A stretch of DNA of 64,000 bases from Methylobacterium sp. GXS13 (GTDB taxonomy: Bacteria > Pseudomonadota > Alphaproteobacteria > Rhizobiales > Beijerinckiaceae): the NCBI RefSeq assembly GCF_001455965.1, contig NZ_LKKO01000019.1, positions 47,534 through 111,533 of the forward strand, written 5' to 3'. This document shows positions 9,013-16,583 of this stretch, one piece after another (positions within the stretch are counted from its first letter, which is position 1; every line of letters begins with the position of its first letter). The translations under genes and the position numbers were made by a program. A model generated the notes under the pieces. The model was not told the origin of the DNA, made no database searches, and saw nothing but the letters and a program-made list of their open reading frames with translations.

Positions 9013-9668
9013 ATGGCGCCCAGGACCTCGGCGGCGCGCACGGCTTCGGGCCGGTGGTGCCCGAGCCGAATGAGCCGGTGTTCCATGCCGAATGGGAGCG
9101 TCGGGTCTTCGCGATGGCGATGGCCATGGGCTACACCGGCGCCTGGAACCTCGACGGCAGTCGTGCCACCCGGGAATCACTGCCGCCCGCCCAGTATCTC
9201 GGGTCTAGCTACTACGAAATCTGGCTGGCTGCCCTGGAGAAGCAGGTCGCCGCCACGGGTCTCGCGACGCCCGACGAACTCGCCGCAGGCCACGCTCTCG
9301 AGCCGTCCAAGCCAGTGATGCGGGTCCTGGCGCATGACGGTCTGGAGGCACGCTTCAGGGCCGGCTTCCCGAGCAGTCGCGAACCGGCCGCTGCGGCCCG
9401 CTTCGCGGTTGGCGATCCCGTCATCGCCAGGAATGTCCACCCGACCGGGCATACCCGACTGCCACGCTACGTCCGTGGGCGGCGGGGCCGGGTCGAGCGC
9501 GTTGATGGCACCTTCGTCTTTCCGGACACCAACGCCTACGGGGCGGGCGAGAACCCGACTTGGTTGTACACCGTCAGCTTCACGGCTCAGGAATTATGGG
9601 GCCCCAGCGGCGATCCGGGCGGGACCGTCACGGTGGCGGCCTTCGAACCCTATCTGGAGCCGGCGTGA
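9009..9668 (+). CDS. nthB: Nitrile hydratase beta subunit
   Basis: The 219-residue product has the beta-subunit features: an N-terminal [13 protein letters not shown] opening, the [13 protein letters not shown] and [12 protein letters not shown] helices, and the C-terminal SH3-like barrel with [20 protein letters not shown]. It forms the other half of the active site and holds the alpha claw. The start overlaps the nthA stop (ATGA), and the stop overlaps the next start (GTGA), so all three genes look translationally coupled. Confidence 0.95.
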   Translation: MNGAQDLGGAHGFGPVVPEPNEPVFHAEWERRVFAMAMAMGYTGAWNLDGSRATRESLPPAQYLGSSYYEIWLAALEKQVAATGLATPDELAAGHALEPSKPVMRVLAHDGLEARFRAGFPSSREPAAAARFAVGDPVIARNVHPTGHTRLPRYVRGRRGRVERVDGTFVFPDTNAYGAGENPTWLYTVSFTAQELWGPSGDPGGTVTVAAFEPYLEPA

Positions 9669-9988
9669 GCACTCCATCACCCAAAGCCTTCGCGGCGCCC
9701 TGGGAGGCGCAGGTCTTCGCCCTCGTGGTGGCCCTGCAGGAGGCCGAGTTGTTCACCTGGTCCGAGTGGGCCGAGGCGCTCGGCCGGGAGATCCGGCCGG
9801 ATGACGGGCCTGAGCGGGCGGCGGATTACGGCGCGTGGCTCGCGACGCTGGAGAAGATCCTCACCGAGCGTGGGGTTACGGCCACCGAAAGCGTCGCCAC
9901 GCGAACCGACGCGTTTCTCCGCGCCGCGGCTGCGACGCCGCACGGCCAACCGATCCGCCTGGAAAACGATCCGCTCTACCGGGCCTGA
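9665..9988 (+). CDS. Nitrile hydratase accessory (activator/metal-insertion) protein
   Basis: A 107-residue protein resembling the N-terminal half of the beta subunit (PWEAQVFALVVALQEAELFTWSEWAEALG, then YGAWLATLEKILTERG). In cobalt-type enzymes this kind of protein exchanges alpha subunits and supports cobalt insertion and cysteine oxidation. The GTG start at 9665 overlaps the nthB stop, which fixes it. Its 3' end overlaps the convergent metallo-hydrolase gene by 13 bases. Confidence 0.9.
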   Translation: MSTPSPKAFAAPWEAQVFALVVALQEAELFTWSEWAEALGREIRPDDGPERAADYGAWLATLEKILTERGVTATESVATRTDAFLRAAAATPHGQPIRLENDPLYRA

Positions 9989-10851
9989 ACCCGGAGGCTG
10001 TCGAGCGGTACCGGGGCGGCGTGCGGGCGACCGCTCAGCAATTGTTCGAGCAGCGCCAGGACCTCGGGCCGGCCGCAATTGCGGGTGGGCTCGAACGGTG
10101 TCCAGGTCTGGGTAAAGTCGAGGCGCTCGAACACATCGCGGTAGCGGCGCAACTCGCTCGGGGTGAGTGGCACGCCGCGTACGAAGGCCTTGTGCGCCGA
10201 GATCGTGGTGGCCCGGCGCGGATCGGCCGGATCCAGTTCGAACTTCAATGCGTCGCCGCAGAAACAGATCTTTCGCCCTCGGTCGTACAGAACGGCATGA
10301 CCGTCGAAATGCCCTGCGGTGCGGTGCAGCTCCAGGCCCGGCAGGGGTTCCAGGAAATCGTCGTAGGGCCAGCTCACTTGAAGCGCGGCGCTCCAGGTGA
10401 AGTCGGCGGCCGGCAAGCAGAGCTCCGGGTCGAACCGGTCCTGAAGTTGCGTCAACGCCCCGTAGGCGTGCGGGTGCGAGGACGAGAGGACCTGCATGCC
10501 GCCGAGCGCCGCGATCTGGTCGAGGGCGGCCTCGCTGAAGACCGGGCAGCCCTCGAAGCCCATATTGCCGTGCTCGGTCCGGATCAGATAGGCGGAGGGC
10601 CCGATGCCGGAGACCGGCTCGTTCCAGAACCGCCAGACGCCGGGTTCCAGCTCCTGCCAGTGGCACGGGAAGGCGTCCTGCGCCTCCCGGGTCGTGCGGA
10701 AGCGCCAGCCGTCCTGCGGGACCACGTGACGGGCGTCAAGGCACATCGGGCAGGACGGGGGCGCCTCGAAATGGCGCTGCCAGAACCCGCAATTGTCGCA
10801 GGTATAGGCCGGCAGCTTCAGGGCGCCCGCGAAGGGTAGATAGCCGGGCAT
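9976..10851 (-). CDS. Metallo-beta-lactamase-fold protein with N-terminal zinc ribbon
   Basis: From the ATG at 10851 the product has 291 residues. A four-cysteine knuckle lies at C18-X2-C21 and C34-X2-C37, like a rubredoxin or zinc ribbon. The rest follows the metallo-beta-lactamase fold: TAGHFDGHAV and FCGDALKFEL correspond to the usual GH and GD metal motifs. The main motif, normally HxHxDH, reads H126-P-H128-A-Y-G, so the aspartate and third histidine are missing. It may therefore bind one metal or none. A longer start (10908) adds a low-complexity basic tail and is less likely. The substrate is unknown. Confidence 0.8.
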   Translation of the reverse strand: MPGYLPFAGALKLPAYTCDNCGFWQRHFEAPPSCPMCLDARHVVPQDGWRFRTTREAQDAFPCHWQELEPGVWRFWNEPVSGIGPSAYLIRTEHGNMGFEGCPVFSEAALDQIAALGGMQVLSSSHPHAYGALTQLQDRFDPELCLPAADFTWSAALQVSWPYDDFLEPLPGLELHRTAGHFDGHAVLYDRGRKICFCGDALKFELDPADPRRATTISAHKAFVRGVPLTPSELRRYRDVFERLDFTQTWTPFEPTRNCGRPEVLALLEQLLSGRPHAAPVPLDSLRVQAR

Positions 10852-10882
10852 CGTCTCGGATCCCTTTGTCTTGGATCTCTTT

Positions 10883-10946
10883 CGGGGAATGGTCCCCGAG
10901 GCTCCCAAAGGGCTCAGCCCCTTCGCAGAGTTCGGGGCAGAGCCCC
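10883..10946. repeat. Three consecutive short palindromes in the gap between two minus-strand genes
   Basis: Three hairpin-forming units follow one another: CGGGGAATGGTCCCCG (10883-10898), GGGCTCAGCCC (10910-10920) and GGGGCAGAGCCCC (10934-10946). They sit between the SDR gene and the metallo-hydrolase gene, both on the minus strand. They could act in transcript processing or be a dispersed repeat unit; no T-run is present on either side. Confidence 0.5.
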
Positions 10947-10965
10947 TGAGACCTGCAGGACTTCT

Positions 10966-11985
10966 CTAGCGCATGCGATCGGGCAGCGCAGCGCGCCGCG
11001 GGCGGGTAGCCGCCACCGCAGCGGCGGCGAGCCCGAGAAGCGCGAGCCCGGCAAGGCCGCCGACCGCCACGTCGCGGGTCCGGCTGGTGACAAACTCGCC
11101 CCGTGTGGATTTCATCCGGTCGTTGAACCGCCCATCGATGCCGACCTCGCCGGGCACTGGATCGTACAGGTTGCCCTGCATCTCGGGGATGGTCGTGTCG
11201 GACAGCTGGGCCGACCACATCGAGGCCGCCTTACGGTCGGCCAGCGCGGGGGCGAGCGCCTGCGCGGCGGCCATCATCATCGACGAACGCCCGACCCAGA
11301 CCTCCCGGCGCGGATGCTCGACGGCGTAGACGATCGCCTCGGCGCAGAGACGCGGATCGAAGACCGGGTCCGGGGCATACTGGCGATGGCCGGTGTGGTT
11401 GCGCGCCCAGTTGAATTGCGGCGTGTTCACCGCCGGCAGATAGACCACGCTGAGGCTGACGGCGACGTTGTCGTGGAGCAGCTCGCAGCGCAGGGCGTCG
11501 GTGAAGCCGGAGACGGCGAACTTGGCCGCGCAATAGGGCGCCTGGAGCGGCGCCGCCCGGATCGCCAGGCCGGAGGAGACCTGGATGATCGCACCGCGAT
11601 TGCGCCGCTTCATGTAGCGGAGCGCCGCCAGGGTGCCGTAGACCTGGCTGAGATAGGTGGTCTCGGTGACCCGCCGGTACTCGTCCGGGGTGATCTGGTC
11701 GGCCGGGCTCACCACGGTCGACATGGCGTTGTTCACCCAGGCGCGGATCGGGCCGAGCGCGGCCTCGATCCGGGCGGCGGCGGCGTCTACGGCCTGAGGA
11801 TCGGCGACGTCGGCGGCGATCGCCAGGACCGGCTGGCCGTAAGCGGCGAGCGCCCGCTCGGCCGCGGCGAGCCGTCCGGGATCGCGGGCCACCACAGCGA
11901 CAGACCAGCCGCCGGCGGCGAAGCGGTGCGCGGTCGCGAGCCCGATTCCGGCGGTCCCTCCGGTAACGACTGCAACCCGTGCCAT
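10966..11985 (-). CDS. Short-chain dehydrogenase/reductase with C-terminal membrane tail
   Basis: The 339-residue product begins with the Rossmann motif VVTGGTAGIGLATAHRF (TGxxxGIG) and has the NNA motif (WVNNAMSTV) and the catalytic Ser/Tyr-x-x-x-Lys (SSGL... PYCAAKFAVSGF). Classical SDRs are about 250 residues; this one has roughly 80 more, including a hydrophobic stretch near the end (VGGLAGLALLGLAAAAVAAT) that looks like a membrane anchor. The start at 11985 has GAGGCCAGG upstream; an in-frame start at 12072 is possible but adds no family sequence. Substrate unknown. Confidence 0.87.
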   Translation of the reverse strand: MARVAVVTGGTAGIGLATAHRFAAGGWSVAVVARDPGRLAAAERALAAYGQPVLAIAADVADPQAVDAAAARIEAALGPIRAWVNNAMSTVVSPADQITPDEYRRVTETTYLSQVYGTLAALRYMKRRNRGAIIQVSSGLAIRAAPLQAPYCAAKFAVSGFTDALRCELLHDNVAVSLSVVYLPAVNTPQFNWARNHTGHRQYAPDPVFDPRLCAEAIVYAVEHPRREVWVGRSSMMMAAAQALAPALADRKAASMWSAQLSDTTIPEMQGNLYDPVPGEVGIDGRFNDRMKSTRGEFVTSRTRDVAVGGLAGLALLGLAAAAVAATRPRRAALPDRMR

Positions 11986-12178
11986 CCTGGCCTCACGCGA
12001 ACGGTTAAGAATCGCTGCGGCAACGGGTGTGGCCGCCTCCGGTTGCGCCGCACCACCGTGCCGCAACGTCACGGCCGCCGCTCATTTTGGAACCGTTGCG
12101 CAACGACCAACGACGAACGCTGTTGATTCTGCGTAGTCGCGCGCCACCCAAACGCGGCCGGCCTCAAGGATCGCAGCC

Positions 12179-12439
12179 ATGCGCTCTGGACGACGGTTCT
12201 CCCTGCCGATCGATCCCTGGCCGCAAGCCTCGCTGGGCGAGCGGATGTCGGTCGGCCTGGTTCTGACCCTGCTACTTGTCGTGCCGCTCTGCGCGGCCAG
12301 CGCGGTGATGGTCGTGAGCGCGGCGATCGGGGCCTACATCACCTGGTCGTACGATCTCGGCGCGTCCTTGCGGGACGCCCTCGAGCGCCGGATCGGCCGG
12401 ATGGCCGGCGCGCACGGACGCACGTTCCGGAAGGTCTGA
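12179..12439 (+). CDS. Small membrane protein, unknown function
   Basis: An 86-residue product with one long hydrophobic segment at about residues 24-55 (VGLVLTLLLVVPLCAASAVMVV and following), possibly two short helices, then a basic cytoplasmic tail. An AAGGAT-type ribosome site precedes the ATG. Family not recognised. It is divergent from the SDR gene. Confidence 0.55.
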   Translation: MRSGRRFSLPIDPWPQASLGERMSVGLVLTLLLVVPLCAASAVMVVSAAIGAYITWSYDLGASLRDALERRIGRMAGAHGRTFRKV

Positions 12440-12497
12440 GGGGCGGCTCGCGTCCAAGCCGGACCGGCAAGCAACTGTTGAAATCGTTCGCTGAACC

Positions 12498-12588
12498 GTC
12501 ACAGCGAGCGCAGCGAAGCAACCCAGGGTGACGCGCGATCCCCGAACCGTGGCGCGTCACTGGATTGCTTCGCTGCGCTCGCAATGAC
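12498..12588. repeat. Imperfect inverted repeat, REP-like element
   Basis: Two arms of about 37-39 bases face each other. The left arm, from 12498, contains GCGAGCGCAGCGAAGCAA. The right arm, ending at 12588, contains its near reverse complement TTGCTTCGCTGCGCTCGC. The arms differ at a few positions and enclose a short GC-rich loop. The element lies wholly in the 270-base gap between 12439 and 12710, which otherwise holds nothing I can name. This is the shape of an intergenic palindromic repeat that would be expected in many genome copies. Confidence 0.7.
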
Positions 12589-12709
12589 GCTGTCGTTCGA
12601 ATGCAGGCTGAACCGGTGTATGGCGACCCCGCAGCCGCCGCCTGACGCAAGGCCGATTTGACCTCGAAGCATCGGCTGGGCCAGTCAGGTTCGGAACCGA
12701 GAGATCGCC

Positions 12710-15700
12710 ATGTTCCGTTCCCTGATGAGTGCCCGGCGCTTCGCGCCACTGTTCTGGTGCCAGTTCTTCTCGGCGTTCAACGACAATTTCCTGAAGAACG
12801 CTCTGGCCTTCCTGATCCTGTTCGGGATCGGCGGGCAGGCGGATGCGCATGCGGGCGTGCTCGTCACCCTGGCGAGCGCGGTGTTCATCGGGCCGTTCTT
12901 CATCCTGTCGGGCCTGGGCGGCCAATGGGCCGACCGGTACGACAAGGCGCTGATGGCTCGGCGGCTCAAATTCGCAGAGATCTTCGCCGCCGGGACCGCG
13001 GTGCTCGGTTTCCTGCTGCATTCGGTGCCGGTGCTGTTCGTGGCGCTCGGCCTGTTCGGGACGATCGCGGCCCTGTTCGGCCCGATCAAGTATGGGATCC
13101 TGCCGGACCACCTGCGCCGCGAGGAACTGCCGGCCGGCAACGCGCTGGTCGAGGCCGCGACCTTCCTGGCGATCCTGCTGGGCACGATCGCGGCGGGCGC
13201 GGCCTCGGCGATGGGCGGCTCCGGTTTGGTGTTCGGCGCGCTGGTGATGGGCTTCGCGGTTTTGTGCTGGCTCTCGGCCCGGATGATCCCACCCACCGGG
13301 GAGGGAGCGCCGGACCTGAAGGTCGACCGCAACGTCGCGCGCTCCACCGCCTCCCTGCTGCGCGACCTCTGGGCCGACACACGGCTGTGGCGCGGCTCCC
13401 TGACGGTGAGCTGGTTCTGGCTTGTCGGCGTCGTCGTCCTCTCGCTTCTGCCAGTTCTGGTGCGCGACGCCTTCAACGGCACCGAGACCGTGATCACCCT
13501 GCTGCTCGCGCTATTCTCCATCGGCATCGCCGTGGGTTCGGGACTGGCCTCGTGGCTCGCCAGCGGCCGGATCGTGCTGCTGCCGACGCCGGTCGGGGCG
13601 GTGCTGATGGGTCTCTTCGGCCTCGACCTCGCCTGGACGATCGGACATCTGCCGCCGCCACCCGCTGAAGCGATCGGCCCGCTCGCATTCCTGCAGACCG
13701 CAGAGGGCCTGCGCACCGCCATCGGCTTCCTCGGCCTCGCCGTCTCGGGCGGACTCTATATCGTCCCGTCCTTTGCGGCCGTGCAAGCCTGGACCGACAA
13801 GGCGATGCGCGCCCGCATCATCGGCGCGGTCAACGTCGTGACCGCGGCCTTCATGGTCGCCGGCACCCTGGCGCTGGCGGCCCTGCAGGGCGCCGGCCTG
13901 TCGATCGCCAGCCTCCTCGCCCTGGTGGGGGTGCTGAACCTGATCGTCGGCGCCGTCGTGTTCGCGACCCTGCCGACCAGCCCGTTCCGGGACGCGCTCT
14001 CGATCCTGTTCCGGGCCTTCTACCGCTTGGAGGTCCGCGGGCTCGACAACGTCGCGGCGGCCGGGCCGAACTGCATCCTGGCGCTCAACCACGTCTCGTT
14101 CCTCGACGCGCCGCTGGCCCTGTCGCTGCTCGACCAGGAGCCGGTCTTCGCAGTCGACAGCGGCATCGCCCAGCGCTGGTGGGTGCGGCCGTTCCTGCGG
14201 GTCACCAAGGCGATGCCGCTCGACCCGACCCGTCCGCTCGCGACGCGGACGCTGATCAACGCGGTCAAGAGCGGCGAGACGCTGATCATCTTCCCCGAGG
14301 GCCGGCTCACCGTCACGGGCAGCCTGATGAAGGTCTATGACGGCGCCGGGCTCATCGCCGACAAGTCGGGCGCCATGGTGGTGCCCGTGAAGATCGACGG
14401 GCTGGAGCGCACCGCCTTCTCGCGCCTGTCCCGCGGGCAGGTCCGCCGCCGCTGGTGGCCCAAGGTGACCGTGACGGTGCTGCCGCCGGTGCGGCTGAGG
14501 GTGGACGACACCCTGCGGGGCAAGGCCCGGCGCCGCGCCGCCGGCGCGGCCCTCTACGGCATCATGTCGGACCTGCTGTTCCGCACCGCCGACACGAACC
14601 GCGGCCTGATGGCGGCGCTGATCGATGCCGGCGACCGCCACGGCTGGCGCCGCACCGCGCTCGAGGACCCGGTCACCGGTCGCATGAGCTACAGCCGGCT
14701 GGTGCTCGGCGCGAACGTGCTCGGCCGCAAGCTGATGCCGCTTGTGCCGGAGGGCGGCCGGATCGGTGTGATGCTGCCCAACGCCAACGGCGCGGCCGTG
14801 ACCCTGTTCGCCCTCGCCTCGGCGGGCCGGGTGCCGGCGATGATCAACTTCTCCGCCGGGGCGGCCAACGTGCTTTCGGCGTGCCGGGCGGCGCAGGTCG
14901 ACAGGATCCTGACTTCCCGGGCCTTCATCGAGAAGGGACGGCTCGGCACCCTGATCGAGGCCATCAAGGGATCGGTGGAGCTGGTCTACCTGGAGGACGT
15001 GCGCGCCACCGTCACGACGCCGGACAAGATCCGCGCCCTGCTGGCCGGGCGCAAACCCCTGGTGAAGCGCAAAGGTGAGGATCCGGCCGCGGTGCTGTTC
15101 ACCTCGGGCAGCGAGGGCACGCCCAAGGGCGTGGTGCTCGCCAACCGCTGCATGCTCGCCAACGTGGCCCAGGTGGCGGCCCGGATCGATTTCGGCCCGA
15201 CCGACAAGGTGTTCAACGTCCTGCCGGTCTTCCACGCCTTCGGGCTGACCGCCGGCCTGGTCCTGCCCTTGGTCTCGGGGGTGCCGGTCTATCTCTACCC
15301 GTCGCCGCTGCACTACCGGATCGTCCCGGAGCTGATCTACGGCTCAAACAGCACGGTCCTGTTCGGCACCGACACGTTCCTCACCGGCTATGCCCGGGCC
15401 GCGCATTCCTACGACCTGCGCTCGCTCCGCTACGTGGTGGCCGGCGCCGAAGCCGTGAAGGAATCCACCCGCAAGACCTGGGGCGAGAAATTCGGGCTGC
15501 GGATCCTCGAGGGCTACGGCGTGACCGAGTGCGGGCCCGTGGTGGCCCTGAACACGCCGATGTTCAACCGCTTCGGTACGGTCGGCCGGATCCTGCCCGG
15601 CATTGAGACCCGCCTGGAGCCGGTACCCGGGATCGCAGAGGGCGGACGCCTCTCCCTCCGGGGACCGAACATCATGCTGGGCTATCTGCGGGCGGAGAAG

Positions 15701-16123
15701 CCCGGCGTGCTGGAGCCGCCGCCGGACGGCTGGCACGACACCGGCGACATCGTGGCGATCGACGCCATGGACTTCGTCACGATCAAGGGCCGGGCCAAGC
15801 GCTTCGCCAAGATCGCCGGCGAAATGGTGTCGCTGGCCGGCATCGAAGCGCTCGCAGCCGAACTCTGGCCGAACCATCCGAGCGCGGTGGCGGCCGTGCC
15901 GGATGTGCGCAAGGGCGAGCGGCTGGTGCTGTTCACCCAGGAGACGGGCGCGACGCGCGCCGCCTACCAGAGTTTCGCCAAGGAGCGCGGCGCCTCGGAC
16001 GTGGCGATCCCCGCCGAGGTGGTGGTGCTGGACGCGATCCCGATGCTCGGCAGCGGCAAGGTCGATCAGGTCTCCGTCGTCAAACTCGCGCTGGAGCGCG
16101 CTCGGGAATCGGCCGCCGCCTGA
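12710..16123 (+). CDS. aas: Fused lysophospholipid transporter / acyltransferase / acyl-ACP synthetase
   Basis: The 1137-residue protein joins three modules. Residues about 1-420 form an MFS transporter like LplT. Around 440-640 lies a PlsC-type acyltransferase with the H-X4-D motif (NHVSFLDAP, His near 460) and FPEGRLT near 528. From about 660 to the end is an AMP-forming acyl synthetase with LFTSGSEGTPKGVVL near 796 and YGVTECGP. Together these import lysophospholipids and reacylate them at the inner membrane. In enterobacteria lplT and aas are separate genes; the fused form is known in other proteobacteria. The start has only a weak ribosome site (GAGAGATCGCC). Confidence 0.93.
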   Translation: MFRSLMSARRFAPLFWCQFFSAFNDNFLKNALAFLILFGIGGQADAHAGVLVTLASAVFIGPFFILSGLGGQWADRYDKALMARRLKFAEIFAAGTAVLGFLLHSVPVLFVALGLFGTIAALFGPIKYGILPDHLRREELPAGNALVEAATFLAILLGTIAAGAASAMGGSGLVFGALVMGFAVLCWLSARMIPPTGEGAPDLKVDRNVARSTASLLRDLWADTRLWRGSLTVSWFWLVGVVVLSLLPVLVRDAFNGTETVITLLLALFSIGIAVGSGLASWLASGRIVLLPTPVGAVLMGLFGLDLAWTIGHLPPPPAEAIGPLAFLQTAEGLRTAIGFLGLAVSGGLYIVPSFAAVQAWTDKAMRARIIGAVNVVTAAFMVAGTLALAALQGAGLSIASLLALVGVLNLIVGAVVFATLPTSPFRDALSILFRAFYRLEVRGLDNVAAAGPNCILALNHVSFLDAPLALSLLDQEPVFAVDSGIAQRWWVRPFLRVTKAMPLDPTRPLATRTLINAVKSGETLIIFPEGRLTVTGSLMKVYDGAGLIADKSGAMVVPVKIDGLERTAFSRLSRGQVRRRWWPKVTVTVLPPVRLRVDDTLRGKARRRAAGAALYGIMSDLLFRTADTNRGLMAALIDAGDRHGWRRTALEDPVTGRMSYSRLVLGANVLGRKLMPLVPEGGRIGVMLPNANGAAVTLFALASAGRVPAMINFSAGAANVLSACRAAQVDRILTSRAFIEKGRLGTLIEAIKGSVELVYLEDVRATVTTPDKIRALLAGRKPLVKRKGEDPAAVLFTSGSEGTPKGVVLANRCMLANVAQVAARIDFGPTDKVFNVLPVFHAFGLTAGLVLPLVSGVPVYLYPSPLHYRIVPELIYGSNSTVLFGTDTFLTGYARAAHSYDLRSLRYVVAGAEAVKESTRKTWGEKFGLRILEGYGVTECGPVVALNTPMFNRFGTVGRILPGIETRLEPVPGIAEGGRLSLRGPNIMLGYLRAEKPGVLEPPPDGWHDTGDIVAIDAMDFVTIKGRAKRFAKIAGEMVSLAGIEALAAELWPNHPSAVAAVPDVRKGERLVLFTQETGATRAAYQSFAKERGASDVAIPAEVVVLDAIPMLGSGKVDQVSVVKLALERARESAAA

Positions 16124-16286
16124 GCGGCCGTCTTGTCCGCCCGACCCGCGTCCCCCAAACAGGGGATGCGGGCGCCGGCGCGATCGCATGGTATCGGGAA
16201 TACAGTCATGATTCGATCAATCCTCAGTGATTGAGATTCGTCGACTGGATTTCGCGATTCGTGCACGTGTCGACGAGGAGTTGAAC

Positions 16287-16505
16287 ATGCTCAAAGGCAG
16301 GCGATTTCCGATCTGGCTGACCCGGCGGGCCTATTTCAAGCGGATCGAGCGCTGGGCAAAACCCGTCAAGACCCGCAAGCCCGCGCCGCAGAACCTCGAA
16401 GCCGAGCCCGCAATTCTATCCTCCAACGTCGTCCCTTTCCCGATCCGGCTGGGGCCGGTGAGCCGGCCGACCTTCCCGGGCATGCGCGGCGTCGGCATCG
16501 GCTGA
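16287..16505 (+). CDS. Small basic protein, unknown function
   Basis: A 72-residue product starting at 16287 with GAGGAG six bases upstream (16275-16280). It is rich in Arg and Lys in its first half and in Pro in the second, with no membrane helix or recognised domain. It sits between the acyltransferase fusion and pbpC on the same strand. Confidence 0.5.
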   Translation: MLKGRRFPIWLTRRAYFKRIERWAKPVKTRKPAPQNLEAEPAILSSNVVPFPIRLGPVSRPTFPGMRGVGIG

Positions 16506-16583
16506 GCCGAAACCCCGGGACTTGCCGGCGCCGGCAGATCGGTGAATCTGTGGTCCCCGGGAGACTCCGGACCAGGAGGATGC

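Noticed and set aside
12080..12130. GGAAC upstream of the small membrane gene at 12179
   Set aside because: The bases at the -10 position (CGAC/ACGA) do not match CGTT.
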